A stretch of DNA of 64,000 nt from Rhodovibrionaceae bacterium (lineage in GTDB: Bacteria > Pseudomonadota > Alphaproteobacteria > Kiloniellales > DSM-21159), in contig JANQMX010000080.1 of the NCBI GenBank assembly GCA_028279885.1, positions 48,011 through 112,010 on the forward strand, read 5' to 3'. Below the pieces are notes generated by a model, which worked only from the letters and a program-made list of their open reading frames with translations, searched no databases and was not told the origin of the DNA. This document shows, in pieces, positions 17,618 through 29,041 of this stretch (positions are counted from its first letter, which is position 1; each line of letters opens with the position of its first letter). The translations under genes were made by a program, and so were the position numbers.

Positions 17618-18517
17618 CTATCGGGCCGGGGCCGGTTTGTGCAGGGCGACCCCGGCCATCACCAAGGCGACACCGATGAGATCGCGCAATGTCGGAATCT
17701 GCGCCAACACCACGGCGCCGACAATCGTTGCCGTGGCGGGCAGCAGTGCAAGTAGAAGGGCAAAGCTGGCGCGCGGCAGGCGCGACATGGCGAGTTGATC
17801 GCAGATGTAAGGGATCACCGAGGAACAAATCCCGACACCGATGCCGGCCAGCAGCAACTCGGGGACCGTCAATGCGCGCAAGGCTTCCGCAATACCGATG
17901 GGCATGACGAAGAGAAAGGCGATCGCCATGGCGGCACCCAGACGCTCGACACCGCCGCTCGCACCGTCCTGCGCGGCTCTGTGGCCGAGCAGGATGTAGC
18001 CGACGAAAAGCGCACCGTTGAGGAAGGCCCAGAAGAGTCCGAGCGGGTCGCTGGCCCAAGTCACGTCGATCAGGATGAAGACCCCGCCGACGGCCAGAAG
18101 CAGCGCCAGGAGATTACGGCCGGTCCGCAGACCATAGAGTGCCACGGCGATGGTGCCGACGAATTCGATGGCCGCGACCAAGCTCATGGGCAGGCGGTCG
18201 AGCGCCAGATAGAAGGCGCAGTTCATCACGGCAAGGCAGACGCCGAGGCCGACAAGGAGCCACCGCGTGCGCCCGTCCGCTCGGCGCCAGGTCCGCCAGG
18301 GCTTGGTCCAGGGCGCAAAGATCAGGGCGGCCGAGGCAATGCGCAGCCAGGCTACGCCCAGCACGCCGACGGCCGGGAAGAGCAGCACGGCGAAGGACGG
18401 GCCGAGATAGTGGAAAAGCGCGCTGACGCCGAACCAGGCCTGCGGTGGCACTCGTTCGGCGGCTTTGGACAGGGCTTCGTTGCCAATCGCCATAACACCT
18501 CCTGCTGTTGCTTTCAC
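17618..18517 (-). CDS. EamA-family (RhtA-like) metabolite exporter
   Basis: This 299-residue protein has ten hydrophobic segments in two EamA repeats. LGVAWLRIASAALIFAPWTKPW and ALDRLPMSLVAAIEFVGTIAVALYG match the RhtA threonine/homoserine exporter group, and the second repeat ends with PATATIVGAVVLAQIPTLRDLIGVALVMAGVAL. An internal ATG at 18493 is an alternative start. It is divergent from the AsnC regulator 81 bp away, which probably controls it, a common exporter arrangement. Confidence 0.92.
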   Translation of the reverse strand: MKATAGGVMAIGNEALSKAAERVPPQAWFGVSALFHYLGPSFAVLLFPAVGVLGVAWLRIASAALIFAPWTKPWRTWRRADGRTRWLLVGLGVCLAVMNCAFYLALDRLPMSLVAAIEFVGTIAVALYGLRTGRNLLALLLAVGGVFILIDVTWASDPLGLFWAFLNGALFVGYILLGHRAAQDGASGGVERLGAAMAIAFLFVMPIGIAEALRALTVPELLLAGIGVGICSSVIPYICDQLAMSRLPRASFALLLALLPATATIVGAVVLAQIPTLRDLIGVALVMAGVALHKPAPAR

Positions 18518-18598
18518 ACTGCAGGCAGAAGGGCGGTGTTGCTATGGGGTTGCTTAGGTGATATCGGCTATTGGCATTCTATTAAACGGGTGAATTGA

Positions 18599-19096
18599 AT
18601 GATTGGCCTTCGAGTCGAAAACGGTGCGCTTGACGACATCGACGCCGAGATCCTTGCTGCGTTGATCGAGAACGCGCGTGTCAGTTTGGCGGAACTGGCG
18701 CGTCGTGTCGGTCTTTCCGCGCCGAGTGTTTCCGAGCGGCTCAAGCGCTTGGAGGAGTCCGGCGTGGTCACCGGCTACAGCATCGAGATCGATCCGGCGG
18801 CGCTCGGCCTGCCGCTGGCCGCTTGGCTGCGCATTCGGCCCATGCCGGGTCAATTGCAGCGGGTCGCGGAGATCCTGCGGGGGCTGCCGGAGATCGTCGA
18901 GTGCAATCGCGTGACGGGTGAGGATTGCTTCCTTGCTCGGGCCCACGTCGCTTCGGTCGAGGACCTGGAAGCCGTGATCGATGAGATCATCCCTTATGCG
19001 ATGACCAACACCTCGATCATCCAATCCTCGCCGGTACCCCGGCGCTTGCCGCCCATTCAGACCAGAAACCGCGCGCGAAACGGCAACAAGCGGTGA
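18599..19096 (+). CDS. Lrp/AsnC-family transcription regulator
   Basis: This 165-residue regulator has an N-terminal helix-turn-helix (SLAELARRVGLSAPSVSERLKRLEESGVV, about 27-55) and a C-terminal RAM effector domain (about 72-145, including VECNRVTGEDCFLARAHV). Such proteins form octamers that sense amino acids. It is transcribed away from the EamA exporter gene, so the intergenic 81 bp should hold both promoters and its operator. The C-terminal tail (RRLPPIQTRNRARNGNKR) is basic. Confidence 0.93.
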   Translation: MIGLRVENGALDDIDAEILAALIENARVSLAELARRVGLSAPSVSERLKRLEESGVVTGYSIEIDPAALGLPLAAWLRIRPMPGQLQRVAEILRGLPEIVECNRVTGEDCFLARAHVASVEDLEAVIDEIIPYAMTNTSIIQSSPVPRRLPPIQTRNRARNGNKR

Positions 19097-19203
19097 ACTA
19101 CGCGACCGGCTGGGCTCCGGTTCTGCAAGAGGTGGATACCGATTAAGACTGCGGCTTCAGGCCGCGCTTGCTCACAGTCTCTGTGGCGGTAATCTGCCGA
19201 GCT

Positions 19204-19605
19204 ATGAGTTGGCTTCCGTCCGACAGAAGGCTGCGTTTGCCCGCCTGGCTCGCCGTTTTGGCTTTGCTGGTCAATCTGGCGGGGCACGTCAGCTATGCCA
19301 GCGCTCACTCTGCGGCTGAGCCGCATGAGGCGGGCACCATCCTGGTGATCTGCAGCCCGGGCGGCTTGAAGCGTGTGCTTTTGACGGCGGACGGCTTCGA
19401 GCCGCTGCCCGACGAGCCTGGCCAGGTCAAAAAGCCCTGCCCGCTGTGCGGTGTGCTGGCGGCCGGGCTCCTCTTGCCCGAGACCTATGTCATCGAAGCG
19501 CCGCTCCGGCTGCCCCTGCACACCAGCGCATGGGATGGCGAGAGGCTCCCCTGCTGCCCGGTCAGCGCTGAGACCCCGCCGGTGCGCGCACCACCTTTGG
19601 CCTAG
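19204..19605 (+). CDS. DUF2946-like small secreted/membrane protein with CPLC motif
   Basis: This 133-residue protein starts at the ATG at 19204, where an N-terminal signal or anchor segment (LPAWLAVLALLVNLAGHVSYA) begins. The mature part has a KPCPLCG motif (about residue 79) and a C-terminal CCPVS, a pattern seen in DUF2946-type proteins that often lie next to copper chaperones. The Cys residues could bind Cu(I). The next genes encode a PCuAC chaperone and a DsrE protein on the same strand, which supports a periplasmic copper role. Assignment to DUF2946 is tentative. Confidence 0.68.
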   Translation: MSWLPSDRRLRLPAWLAVLALLVNLAGHVSYASAHSAAEPHEAGTILVICSPGGLKRVLLTADGFEPLPDEPGQVKKPCPLCGVLAAGLLLPETYVIEAPLRLPLHTSAWDGERLPCCPVSAETPPVRAPPLA

Positions 19606-19746
19606 GCCTAGAGAGAGTCGGCCCCGGCGTCCAATCCACGCCGGCGCAGGTCGGACGAAGTTTCCTGAAAAAACAAATGAATGCGGCGCCGGCCCTATGT
19701 GTCGGCAGACGTTGCGGTCGGGCGTCGAGAAATGGAGAGACTTACA

Positions 19747-20238
19747 ATGAAGGCACTTCTTTTGGGCTTCGGCCTGATCCTGATGGGAGCCGCGGCAGCG
19801 GTAGCTCACGACTACAAAGCCGGCGCGATCACCATCGACCACCCTTGGGCCAAGGCCTCGATCGGGCAGGCCAAGGCGGGGGCAGCCTATCTCGTTCTGG
19901 TGAATGACGGCGATGCAGCCGACCGGCTGGTAGCCGTTAAGGCCGATGTCTCAGAGCTGGTCGAGCTGCATACCCACACCATGGAAGACGGTGTCATGCG
20001 CATGCGTGCCGTGCCCGCCATCGATGTGCCGGCCGGCGCCACGACGGAGCTGAAGCCGGGTGGTCTGCACATCATGCTGCTGAACCTGAAGGCCCCCTTG
20101 GTCGAGGGAGAGAGCTTCCCTGCGACCCTCGTCTTCGAGAATGCGGGGGAAGTCGTCGTTGAGGTGGCCATCGAGGCAGCGGTCGGTGGGCAGCATGGGC
20201 ACTCCGGCCACAGCCATGGCTCATCAGCCACCGAATAA
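19747..20238 (+). CDS. Periplasmic copper chaperone, PCuA(C) family
   Basis: This 163-residue protein has a signal peptide (MKALLLGFGLILMGAAAAVAH) and the PCuA(C) cupredoxin-like domain: the HTHTMEDGVMRMRAV segment, then PGGLHIML, together giving the H-M...M...HxM copper(I) site. The C-terminus is His-rich (GQHGHSGHSHG), a second likely metal site. Family members deliver Cu(I) to cytochrome oxidase CuA. The start at 19747 is chosen because it begins the signal peptide, not the upstream in-frame ATG at 19681. Confidence 0.93.
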   Translation: MKALLLGFGLILMGAAAAVAHDYKAGAITIDHPWAKASIGQAKAGAAYLVLVNDGDAADRLVAVKADVSELVELHTHTMEDGVMRMRAVPAIDVPAGATTELKPGGLHIMLLNLKAPLVEGESFPATLVFENAGEVVVEVAIEAAVGGQHGHSGHSHGSSATE

Positions 20239-20262
20239 GCCGGCCTTTTGGAGAGCGAGACA

Positions 20263-20739
20263 ATGCAACGTCAGAACACCATCTCTGTAGCCGGCCACGG
20301 CGTCATGCTCCGCCGCGCCGCGCTGTTCTTCACCTTCGTGGCCATGGTGATCTTCGCCGCCCAGGCGGCGGTCGGCGACACCACCAAGACCCGCCTGTTC
20401 CTCAACCTGACCAGCGATGACGTTTGGAGCAATCAGATGGCCTTCGGCTATGCCAACAAGGTCATGGACCAGGGGCACGAGGTCGTCGTTTTCCTCAACG
20501 TCCGGGCCGTGACGCTGGCCCATCGGAGCATTCCGCAACCCGTCGACCCGCAGCGCGAACTGACGGCGCGGGACGAGCTCACGGCGCTCATGGAGCGTGG
20601 GGCCCGTGTCTTCGTCTGTCCGGGCTGCACCCTTAAGGCCGGCATGTCGCAGGAGGACTGGATCGACGGCGTCGAGCCGGGCGGTCCCGAACTGATTGCG
20701 CTTCAGATGGACCCCTTGTCGATGATCGTGTCCTACTAA
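20263..20739 (+). CDS. DsrE-family protein with signal/anchor segment
   Basis: This 158-residue protein starts at the ATG at 20263, which has a GGAG site 9 nt upstream; a TTG at 20248 is possible. A hydrophobic segment (AALFFTFVAMVIFAAQAAVG) precedes a DsrE/DsrF-like fold: TKTRLFLNLTSDDVWSNQMAFGYANKVMDQGHEVVVFLNVRAV, then FVCPGCTLKAGM with two Cys. DsrE-like proteins handle sulfur or sit in redox roles. Placement after the PCuAC gene and the signal segment suggest an extracytoplasmic job linked to metal or thiol handling. Confidence 0.82.
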   Translation: MQRQNTISVAGHGVMLRRAALFFTFVAMVIFAAQAAVGDTTKTRLFLNLTSDDVWSNQMAFGYANKVMDQGHEVVVFLNVRAVTLAHRSIPQPVDPQRELTARDELTALMERGARVFVCPGCTLKAGMSQEDWIDGVEPGGPELIALQMDPLSMIVSY

Positions 20740-20741
20740 TA

Positions 20742-20776
20742 CCAAGCTGCGATGAGTGAAACGCGTCGTAGCTTGG
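20742..20776 (+). terminator. Stem-loop after the DsrE gene
   Basis: Arms CCAAGCTGCGA and TCGTAGCTTGG pair over 11 positions with one G-U, around a 13-nt loop, beginning 3 nt after the stop codon. There is no T tract. It may end the copper operon or stabilise its transcript. I see no gene in the remaining bases up to 20965. Confidence 0.35.
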
Positions 20777-20965
20777 CAAGCGCGACTGCGCGTCCGCAGC
20801 GAAGCGAGGAAAGCCTGCGTGGCGTTTGAACGCAATACAGGCCGGGATGGGCCCTGCTCATCGCTGCCTGGCACAAGCGCTCTCGCCGATGCTCCTTTCT
20901 GGAACCGGCAACGCTTGCTATGTCTCCGGTCGGCTTCGGCCTTGTCATAGCGATGGGAGAGGGAC

Positions 20966-21175
20966 GTGAAGATCAGCGCGCGCAATGTGTTTAGTGGCCA
21001 GGTCACCGATGTGAAGACCGGCCCGGTCAACAGTCAGATCAAGGTCGATATCGGCGGCGGCAACGTAATCACCTCGATGATCACAACCGATGCGGCGGCC
21101 GATCTCGGCGTTGCCGTTGGCAAGGAGGTCAAGGTGATCGTCAAGGCCTCCGAGATCATGCTGGCAACGGACTAA
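20966..21175 (+). CDS. Molbindin-type (Mop/TOBE domain) protein
   Basis: This 69-residue protein is a single Mop/TOBE domain: MKISARNVFSGQVTDVKTGPVNSQIKVDIG followed by VITSMITTDAAADLGVAVGKEVKVIVKASEIMLA. Such molbindins form hexamers that store molybdate or tungstate in the cytoplasm. The start is GTG at 20966, preceded by GGGAGAGGGA, an excellent ribosome binding site. It stands alone, without mod transporter genes nearby, and converges with the LacI-family gene. Confidence 0.93.
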   Translation: MKISARNVFSGQVTDVKTGPVNSQIKVDIGGGNVITSMITTDAAADLGVAVGKEVKVIVKASEIMLATD

Positions 21176-21191
21176 TGTGGTGATAGGTCCG

Positions 21192-22247
21192 CTAAGCCGC
21201 TTGGCTTGGCGGGCCTGTCGAACCGCGCACGATCAGCTCGAAGTCGAGCGGGCGGGGCGGAAGCGTCTCCTCTCCCGCCAAGACCGACAGCATGTAGCGG
21301 CCGGCAAGCGTTCCCATTTCATTGCGCGGTGTGCGCAGCGTAGTGAGACCCGGTGGCAGGCTGGCGCTCAGCCACATGTCGTCGAAGCCGGTGATCGATA
21401 GGTCGTCGGGCACGGCCAGCCCAAGGTTCTGGCACTCCAGCAGCGCGCCGTAGGCAAAGGGGTCGGCTCCGCAGATTATCGCTGTCGGGCGCGGTTCTCT
21501 CGCCATCAGCAGGCGCAGCGCCGCGCGACCCTCCTCGACACCGAAAGGCCTAGTGATGATGCGTGTCGGGTCGAGCGTCAGCCCGCGCTCCTCCAGGGCC
21601 GCTTGCACGCCCGCCAATCGCCCGGCCGCCCGGTCGTTGTTGGCGGTGGCGCCGGAGATCATGGCGAAGCGGCGATGCCCCATATCCAGCAGATGCCGGG
21701 TGACCGCGGCTGCCGCAGCCCGGTTGTCGAAGCCGATGCAGGGATGGGTACCGTCCGTTCCCGCGACCCAAGTCAAGACGTAGGGCACCTTGCGCCGACG
21801 GATCAGCCGGTACACCGACGCCTCCCGCGCGGCGCCGACCAGCATCAGCGCATCGATGCCGCTGGCCAGCATGTTGCGGAGGTGGTTGCGCTCCTGCTCC
21901 GGATCGTAGTTCGAGGAGGCCACGACCGGCGTGTAGCCGGAGTCGGCGATCTCGCTTTGCAGGGCCTCCAGAGTGCCGCCGAAGAGGGCGGAGTCGAGCG
22001 AAGGAAAGATTGCGCCGATCAAGCGCGAACGGCGTGACGCCAATGACCGAGCGGCGCCGTGCGGCACGTAGTCCAGCTTCTCTATCGCAGCATCCACCTT
22101 GGCCTTCAACTGCGGCCGCACGATGCCCGGGTTGTTGAGGCAGCGGGAAACCGTGGCCGGCGACACGCCAGCCTCCCGCGCGACATCCTCCAAGGTCGCG
22201 CCGGATTCCATGCCAGTTCTGAAAGCGTATTCAGGATTGATCATCAT
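21192..22247 (-). CDS. LacI/GalR-family transcription regulator
   Basis: This 351-residue regulator has the LacI helix-turn-helix (ATLEDVAREAGVSPATVSRCLNNPGIVRPQLKAKV, about 16-50) with hinge helix AARSLASRRSRLIG, then a periplasmic-binding-protein-like effector domain to the end. It is divergent from the HisD-like gene, and the classical LacI-family palindrome at 22379-22392 lies in the shared promoter region. It most likely represses that two-gene operon until a sugar-like or polyol-like inducer appears. The Met at 22211 is an alternative start. Confidence 0.94.
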   Translation of the reverse strand: MMINPEYAFRTGMESGATLEDVAREAGVSPATVSRCLNNPGIVRPQLKAKVDAAIEKLDYVPHGAARSLASRRSRLIGAIFPSLDSALFGGTLEALQSEIADSGYTPVVASSNYDPEQERNHLRNMLASGIDALMLVGAAREASVYRLIRRRKVPYVLTWVAGTDGTHPCIGFDNRAAAAAVTRHLLDMGHRRFAMISGATANNDRAAGRLAGVQAALEERGLTLDPTRIITRPFGVEEGRAALRLLMAREPRPTAIICGADPFAYGALLECQNLGLAVPDDLSITGFDDMWLSASLPPGLTTLRTPRNEMGTLAGRYMLSVLAGEETLPPRPLDFELIVRGSTGPPSQAA

Positions 22248-22345
22248 CGGCCTATGCTCGGACCAGCACCATAGCCTGTGACGCGACGTCCTGGCAAAAC
22301 CGGACTTTGAGCCGAAGGAAAACGAGGAGCTTACTCAAAACGAGC

Positions 22346-22378
22346 TTGACTCTGAAAAGCGGAAGGTGGTTCGCTAAC
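22346..22378 (+). promoter_or_regulatory. Possible promoter before the operator
   Basis: TTGACT at 22346-22351 matches a -35 box. The best nearby -10 candidate is GCTAAC at 22373-22378, with a long spacer, so the promoter call is weak. The operator immediately follows, where it would block transcription. Confidence 0.3.
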
Positions 22379-24948
<2,570 letters not shown>

Positions 24949-25026
24949 TTGCGTAGGCGGCGGCGCATGCCGCGGCGGCCACGATCGCGCTGGCCGCCGG
25001 TGCAATGACGTGGCAGACAAGGCCGC

Positions 25027-25851
25027 ATGATCGATGACTTCTTCTGGCGTGCCCTTATCGCAGGCATCGGGGTTGCCCTCGTCGCCGGACCCTTGGGCTG
25101 CTTCATCGTCTGGCGGCGCATGGCCTACTTCGGCGCCACCCTGTCCCATTCCGCCCTGCTCGGCGTGGCGCTCGGTATTGTGCTTCACGTCAACATCTAC
25201 ATCGGCATCTTTCTGATCTGCCTTGCCGTCTCGCTTATGCTGGTGCTGCTGCAGCGTCAGTGGCGCCTGGCAGATGACACCCTGCTCGGCATCTTGGCGC
25301 ACGGGGCTCTGGCGCTTGGGCTCGTGGTCATCGCCTTCCTTGAGACGGTTCGCATCGATCTCATGTCGTATCTCTTCGGCGATATCCTGGCCGTTACCAT
25401 GACGGATATCGTCTGGGTCTACGCCGGTGGCGCCGTGTGCCTGGCCGTCCTCGCAATCATTTGGCGGCCGCTCTTGCTGGTGACGGTGCATGAGGAATTG
25501 GCGCGGGTGGAAGGCGTGCCGGTCTTGGCCGTTCGTCTTGCCTACATGATTCTCATTGGTGTGGTCATTGCCGTCGCTATGAAGATTGTCGGCATCCTGC
25601 TGATCGTCTCCATGCTGATCATTCCCCCCGCCGCCGCCCGGCAGCTGGCCAACACGCCGCAGAGCATGGCGCTGCTCGCCTCTGCGATCGGTTGCGCTGC
25701 CGTTGTCCTCGGGCTCAACGCATCCCTTCGCCTCGATACGCCGTCCGGCCCTTCCATCGTCGTGGCGGCCTTGCTGCTCTTTTTACTGAGCCTTTTGCCG
25801 CTGCGAAGCTGGCGTCGGAAGGCGCCTGGCGAAGCAGGATCGGGGCAATAG
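25027..25851 (+). CDS. Zinc/manganese-type ABC permease (ZnuB family), orphan
   Basis: This 274-residue membrane protein belongs to the ABC-3 permease family of ZnuB: MIDDFFWRALIAGIGVALVAGPLGCFIVWRRMAYFGATLSHSALLGVALG is the family N-terminus, and MKIVGILLIVSMLIIPPAAARQLA near 190-213 is its conserved core. It should form the membrane channel for Zn or Mn import. No binding protein (ZnuA) or ATPase (ZnuC) lies in the window, and no Zur site was seen, so partners must be elsewhere. It converges with opgC. Confidence 0.92.
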   Translation: MIDDFFWRALIAGIGVALVAGPLGCFIVWRRMAYFGATLSHSALLGVALGIVLHVNIYIGIFLICLAVSLMLVLLQRQWRLADDTLLGILAHGALALGLVVIAFLETVRIDLMSYLFGDILAVTMTDIVWVYAGGAVCLAVLAIIWRPLLLVTVHEELARVEGVPVLAVRLAYMILIGVVIAVAMKIVGILLIVSMLIIPPAAARQLANTPQSMALLASAIGCAAVVLGLNASLRLDTPSGPSIVVAALLLFLLSLLPLRSWRRKAPGEAGSGQ

Positions 25852-25873
25852 CGTCCTGCTGTCCCGCGGTAAT

Positions 25874-27079
25874 CTAGGCCTTCGCGCGCTCTAGTTCCAA
25901 CTCGCTGCCCTGCTTCGGTCCCGAAGGCTCCATGATGACCGGCGTCGTCTTCGGGGCCAGGGCCGGCGGCCGGCGCCATGGGTTGCTCTTGAAGAAGCGA
26001 ACCACGTAGGCGATGCCGATCAGAATGGCGAAGCCACTCAGATTGACCAGCACGACTGAGAGCAGGTCACGGCCGGTCTGGTCCAGAACCATGCCGGCAA
26101 TCCGGGCCAGCACCATCGAACAGATGAAGGTCGAAAGCGCCTGCTGCCCAACCCGCACCACCGGCATCAGCAGCGGATGGGCAAGGATCTCTTTGCGGCC
26201 ATGCAAGGCGGTAACGCAAAGGTAGGCCAACGCCATGAAGTGCAGCCAGCGCAGTAGGCCGAAATCGGTCTTTGCGAAGAGCGGCATCCAGGTGGCCTCG
26301 CGGAACGCCCGGATCCATTCGACCTCTGAGGCGATCGGCCAGTAGTAAATCGGGAACATGATGATCACGAAGGCGGCACAGGCGATGATCAGGCCGCGTT
26401 TCGGCGGGGGCGGCTTCACCCATTTGGCCGCGATGGCGAAGCCGGTGAAGAAGATCAGCGCCCATCCGAAGGGGTCGAAGAACCAGGTGCGGTCCGACCA
26501 CCATTCGGCCGGCAATTGAAAGTCGAACAGCTGGTTCGCCAGCCAAAGCGCGAAGACGGCGGCGAGCGGCAGCAAACGGTGCACCAGAGACAGCGCCATG
26601 ACAAAGGGCACCATCAGCAGCAGCACCAGATACATCGGCAGGATATCGAAGTAGTTCGGCACATAGGTCAGGGTCATCAGCCCTACGATGCCGTTCATGG
26701 GATCGTTGAAGAAGGGATGCAGGTTGAGCTGCCCGACGTAGTCGCGGGTGGTCAGCAAGTCGGTGCCGATCACCACCACGAAGGTCACCGCGAAGAACAT
26801 GGCGATGTGCGCCCAGTAGACCTGGAAGCAGCGGAACAGGATGCGGGCGCTGCCGAGCCCGAAGCCTTGCTTGAGGAAGATGCTGCCGAACGCGAGCGCC
26901 GATGCGAAGCCGGAGCAATAGACGAACATCTCCGTTGCATCGGAGGGGCCGAAACGGGCCGGAATGTAGTTGGTCCAAGGATTGGCCGGCACGTGGGCGA
27001 TGAAGATGATCAACATCGCTATGCCGCGGAAGAAATCCAGGCGCAGATCGCGTTGCGTCCGTTGCTGCAGTTGGCTCAT
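25874..27079 (-). CDS. opgC: OpgC-family acyltransferase for periplasmic glucans
   Basis: This 401-residue polytopic protein matches the OpgC family: LRLDFFRGIAMLIIFIAHVPANPWTNYIPARFGPSDATEMFVYCSGFASALAFG at the N-terminus, about ten hydrophobic helices, and a charged cytoplasmic tail. OpgC adds succinyl groups to osmoregulated periplasmic glucans. It lies 21 bp after the opgH-type gene in the same direction, supporting the role. No opgG or opgD gene is present in the window. Confidence 0.92.
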   Translation of the reverse strand: MSQLQQRTQRDLRLDFFRGIAMLIIFIAHVPANPWTNYIPARFGPSDATEMFVYCSGFASALAFGSIFLKQGFGLGSARILFRCFQVYWAHIAMFFAVTFVVVIGTDLLTTRDYVGQLNLHPFFNDPMNGIVGLMTLTYVPNYFDILPMYLVLLLMVPFVMALSLVHRLLPLAAVFALWLANQLFDFQLPAEWWSDRTWFFDPFGWALIFFTGFAIAAKWVKPPPPKRGLIIACAAFVIIMFPIYYWPIASEVEWIRAFREATWMPLFAKTDFGLLRWLHFMALAYLCVTALHGRKEILAHPLLMPVVRVGQQALSTFICSMVLARIAGMVLDQTGRDLLSVVLVNLSGFAILIGIAYVVRFFKSNPWRRPPALAPKTTPVIMEPSGPKQGSELELERAKA

Positions 27080-27100
27080 CGCGATCTGCGCCTGGTCATG

Positions 27101-29041
27101 TTAAGCCTCGTTTGCCACCAGGGCCGGGATGGCATCCTGCGACGCCGCTAGGGTCGCGGCGCTGGTCTCCTCCGGAATGCGGCAGAGGCCGATCGCCGTT
27201 GCAAATCGCCCGGCCGATGGCGCTGCCGTTAGCATAGCGAAAGGCACGGCCAGCAGGAAGGCCGCCAAAAGTGGTGCCGCCCAAGGCAGCACGCTGGGGA
27301 GCTGCCAAGCCAGCACGCCAAGCAGCAGGGCGCCGACGACCGTTTGCTGCCAGTAGGCGCTTGCCGCTTCCGAAAGATAGAGACGATGGCTGCAGCGGCG
27401 CTGCGCTTCCCAAAGGATGCGGCGACCGAACGCCAAGCCGGCTGCGAAGCGGGCAATGGCGAAGCTGACTACGGGCGCGGTGAGGGCAGAGAAGATGATC
27501 TCTACGAAGGCGCCGCCGATCAGCGGCAGAGGGCCGCCATAGGCAGCGCGACGGGCCGGTGAGAGCAGCGTATCGAGCAAGCCCATCAGCTTCGGCATCA
27601 AGCTCATGGTGATGACGCTGGCAAACAGCGCGATGCCGAGGTTAACGGGATAGGGCTCATCGCCTCCCGGCAGGAAGGACTGGCAGGCGCCGAAGGCGAT
27701 GAAGAGCATCCAGAAGGGCGCGCCCAGATACATCAGGATGGCCAGGACGAGCTGGATGCGGCTCACCGCCGGTAGGCCCGGCATGGCGAGCAGGGCCGGG
27801 TTGAGATACTGCAGGTTCCCTTGGCACCAGCGCAACTCGCGCTTGACGAAGTCGGGCAGGGAGGGCGGGTTCTCCTCGTAGCTTTCGTCCTCCGCGGCAA
27901 CGACGCGTACCTCATAGCCCGCTCGTCGCATCAGCACGGCTTCGACCTGGTCGTGGCTCAGCACATGCCCGCCGAGAGGGCCGCGCCCGGGTAGGACCGG
28001 CAAGTCGCAATGGTCGCGAAACGCTTTGATGCGGATGGCTGCGTTGTGACCCCAGTAGGGGCCGCAATCGCCTTGCCACCAGGCGCTGCCAGCGGTGAAG
28101 GCGCGCATGCCATGGCGCATGCCGAACTGGAAGACGCGTGCGAAAAAGCTGGTTGCCGGCGCACCGACCACCAGGCCCTGCAGGATGCCGATCTCCGGAT
28201 GGGCCTGCATGCAGCGCACCAGACGCAGGATGGCGGCGGCCGACATGGCGCTGTCTGCATCCAAAGGAATGAAAAGATCGTAGCTGTTGCCGTAACGCAG
28301 ACAGAACTCACGCACGTTGCCTGCCTTGAACCCCGCATTGTCCGAGCGTCGCCGGTAGTGGATGCGATGCGCCTCTTCCGCGCGAAGCTGCCACTCGCGG
28401 ACGGCCGTTTCTTCCTCCGCGCAGATCTCGGGATCGGAGCTGTCGCTCAAGACATGGAAGGCGAAGTGCTCGCCAACGCCCGCGTCGTCGAGGCCTTTCT
28501 GCATCGCTTCGATACGCGCGATCACGGCGTTCGGGTCTTCGTTACGGACAGCCACGGCAAGCGCCGTACGCAGTACGATGGGTGCGTCGCCGGCCGAATC
28601 CCGCCAGGCAGGGTTTACGTAGACGGCGGTGTCTTTAGCCAGTCGCGCGATCATGAAGCCGATCGTGGCATTCCAGAAGCCGATCGACAGCCAGGGCAGC
28701 GTCACCATAAAGGCGATCAGCATGCCCACCTCGGGGACGGTCCAGCCGGACGTGCCCAGCAGGGTCCACATCATGGCCGTGAGGCCGGCAATCGTCGCAC
28801 CGTTCAGCAGGATAACCAGCAGGCGCCGCAGGAACATGCTGCGGGGAGTGGTGGTGACAATTTCAGGACGGGACGAGGACTCACTTGCCTCGCTGGCACA
28901 GTTTGCGATGTCGCTGTACATAGAATGAAAACCTACTTGCCCCCCAATCGAGCCCAGCGGAGTGTGAATTGCTTGGCCGGGCGGATATAGGGGCGTAGGA
29001 ACGCCGCGTCCATTGGATTGGTTGGTTGGCAAAACTGTCAT
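27101..29041 (-). CDS. opgH: Glucan biosynthesis glucosyltransferase OpgH (MdoH)
   Basis: This 646-residue inner-membrane glucosyltransferase has two N-terminal membrane helices, a GT2 domain with FIPLDADSAM (DxD) and the RELRWCQGNLQ (QxxRW-like) motif, and several C-terminal helices. OpgH polymerises and exports osmoregulated periplasmic glucan from UDP-glucose. The ATG at 29041 (with GTG just before it at 29044) has a perfect AAGGGA site; a later Met at 28921 has a poorer site. Using 29041 makes the 5' end overlap the divergent gene at 29026. Confidence 0.93.
   Translation of the reverse strand: MTVLPTNQSNGRGVPTPLYPPGQAIHTPLGSIGGQVGFHSMYSDIANCASEASESSSRPEIVTTTPRSMFLRRLLVILLNGATIAGLTAMMWTLLGTSGWTVPEVGMLIAFMVTLPWLSIGFWNATIGFMIARLAKDTAVYVNPAWRDSAGDAPIVLRTALAVAVRNEDPNAVIARIEAMQKGLDDAGVGEHFAFHVLSDSSDPEICAEEETAVREWQLRAEEAHRIHYRRRSDNAGFKAGNVREFCLRYGNSYDLFIPLDADSAMSAAAILRLVRCMQAHPEIGILQGLVVGAPATSFFARVFQFGMRHGMRAFTAGSAWWQGDCGPYWGHNAAIRIKAFRDHCDLPVLPGRGPLGGHVLSHDQVEAVLMRRAGYEVRVVAAEDESYEENPPSLPDFVKRELRWCQGNLQYLNPALLAMPGLPAVSRIQLVLAILMYLGAPFWMLFIAFGACQSFLPGGDEPYPVNLGIALFASVITMSLMPKLMGLLDTLLSPARRAAYGGPLPLIGGAFVEIIFSALTAPVVSFAIARFAAGLAFGRRILWEAQRRCSHRLYLSEAASAYWQQTVVGALLLGVLAWQLPSVLPWAAPLLAAFLLAVPFAMLTAAPSAGRFATAIGLCRIPEETSAATLAASQDAIPALVANEA

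Noticed and set aside
20756..20950. A 64-codon frame between the DsrE and molbindin genes
   Set aside because: No plausible composition or ribosome site; it spans the arm of a stem-loop.
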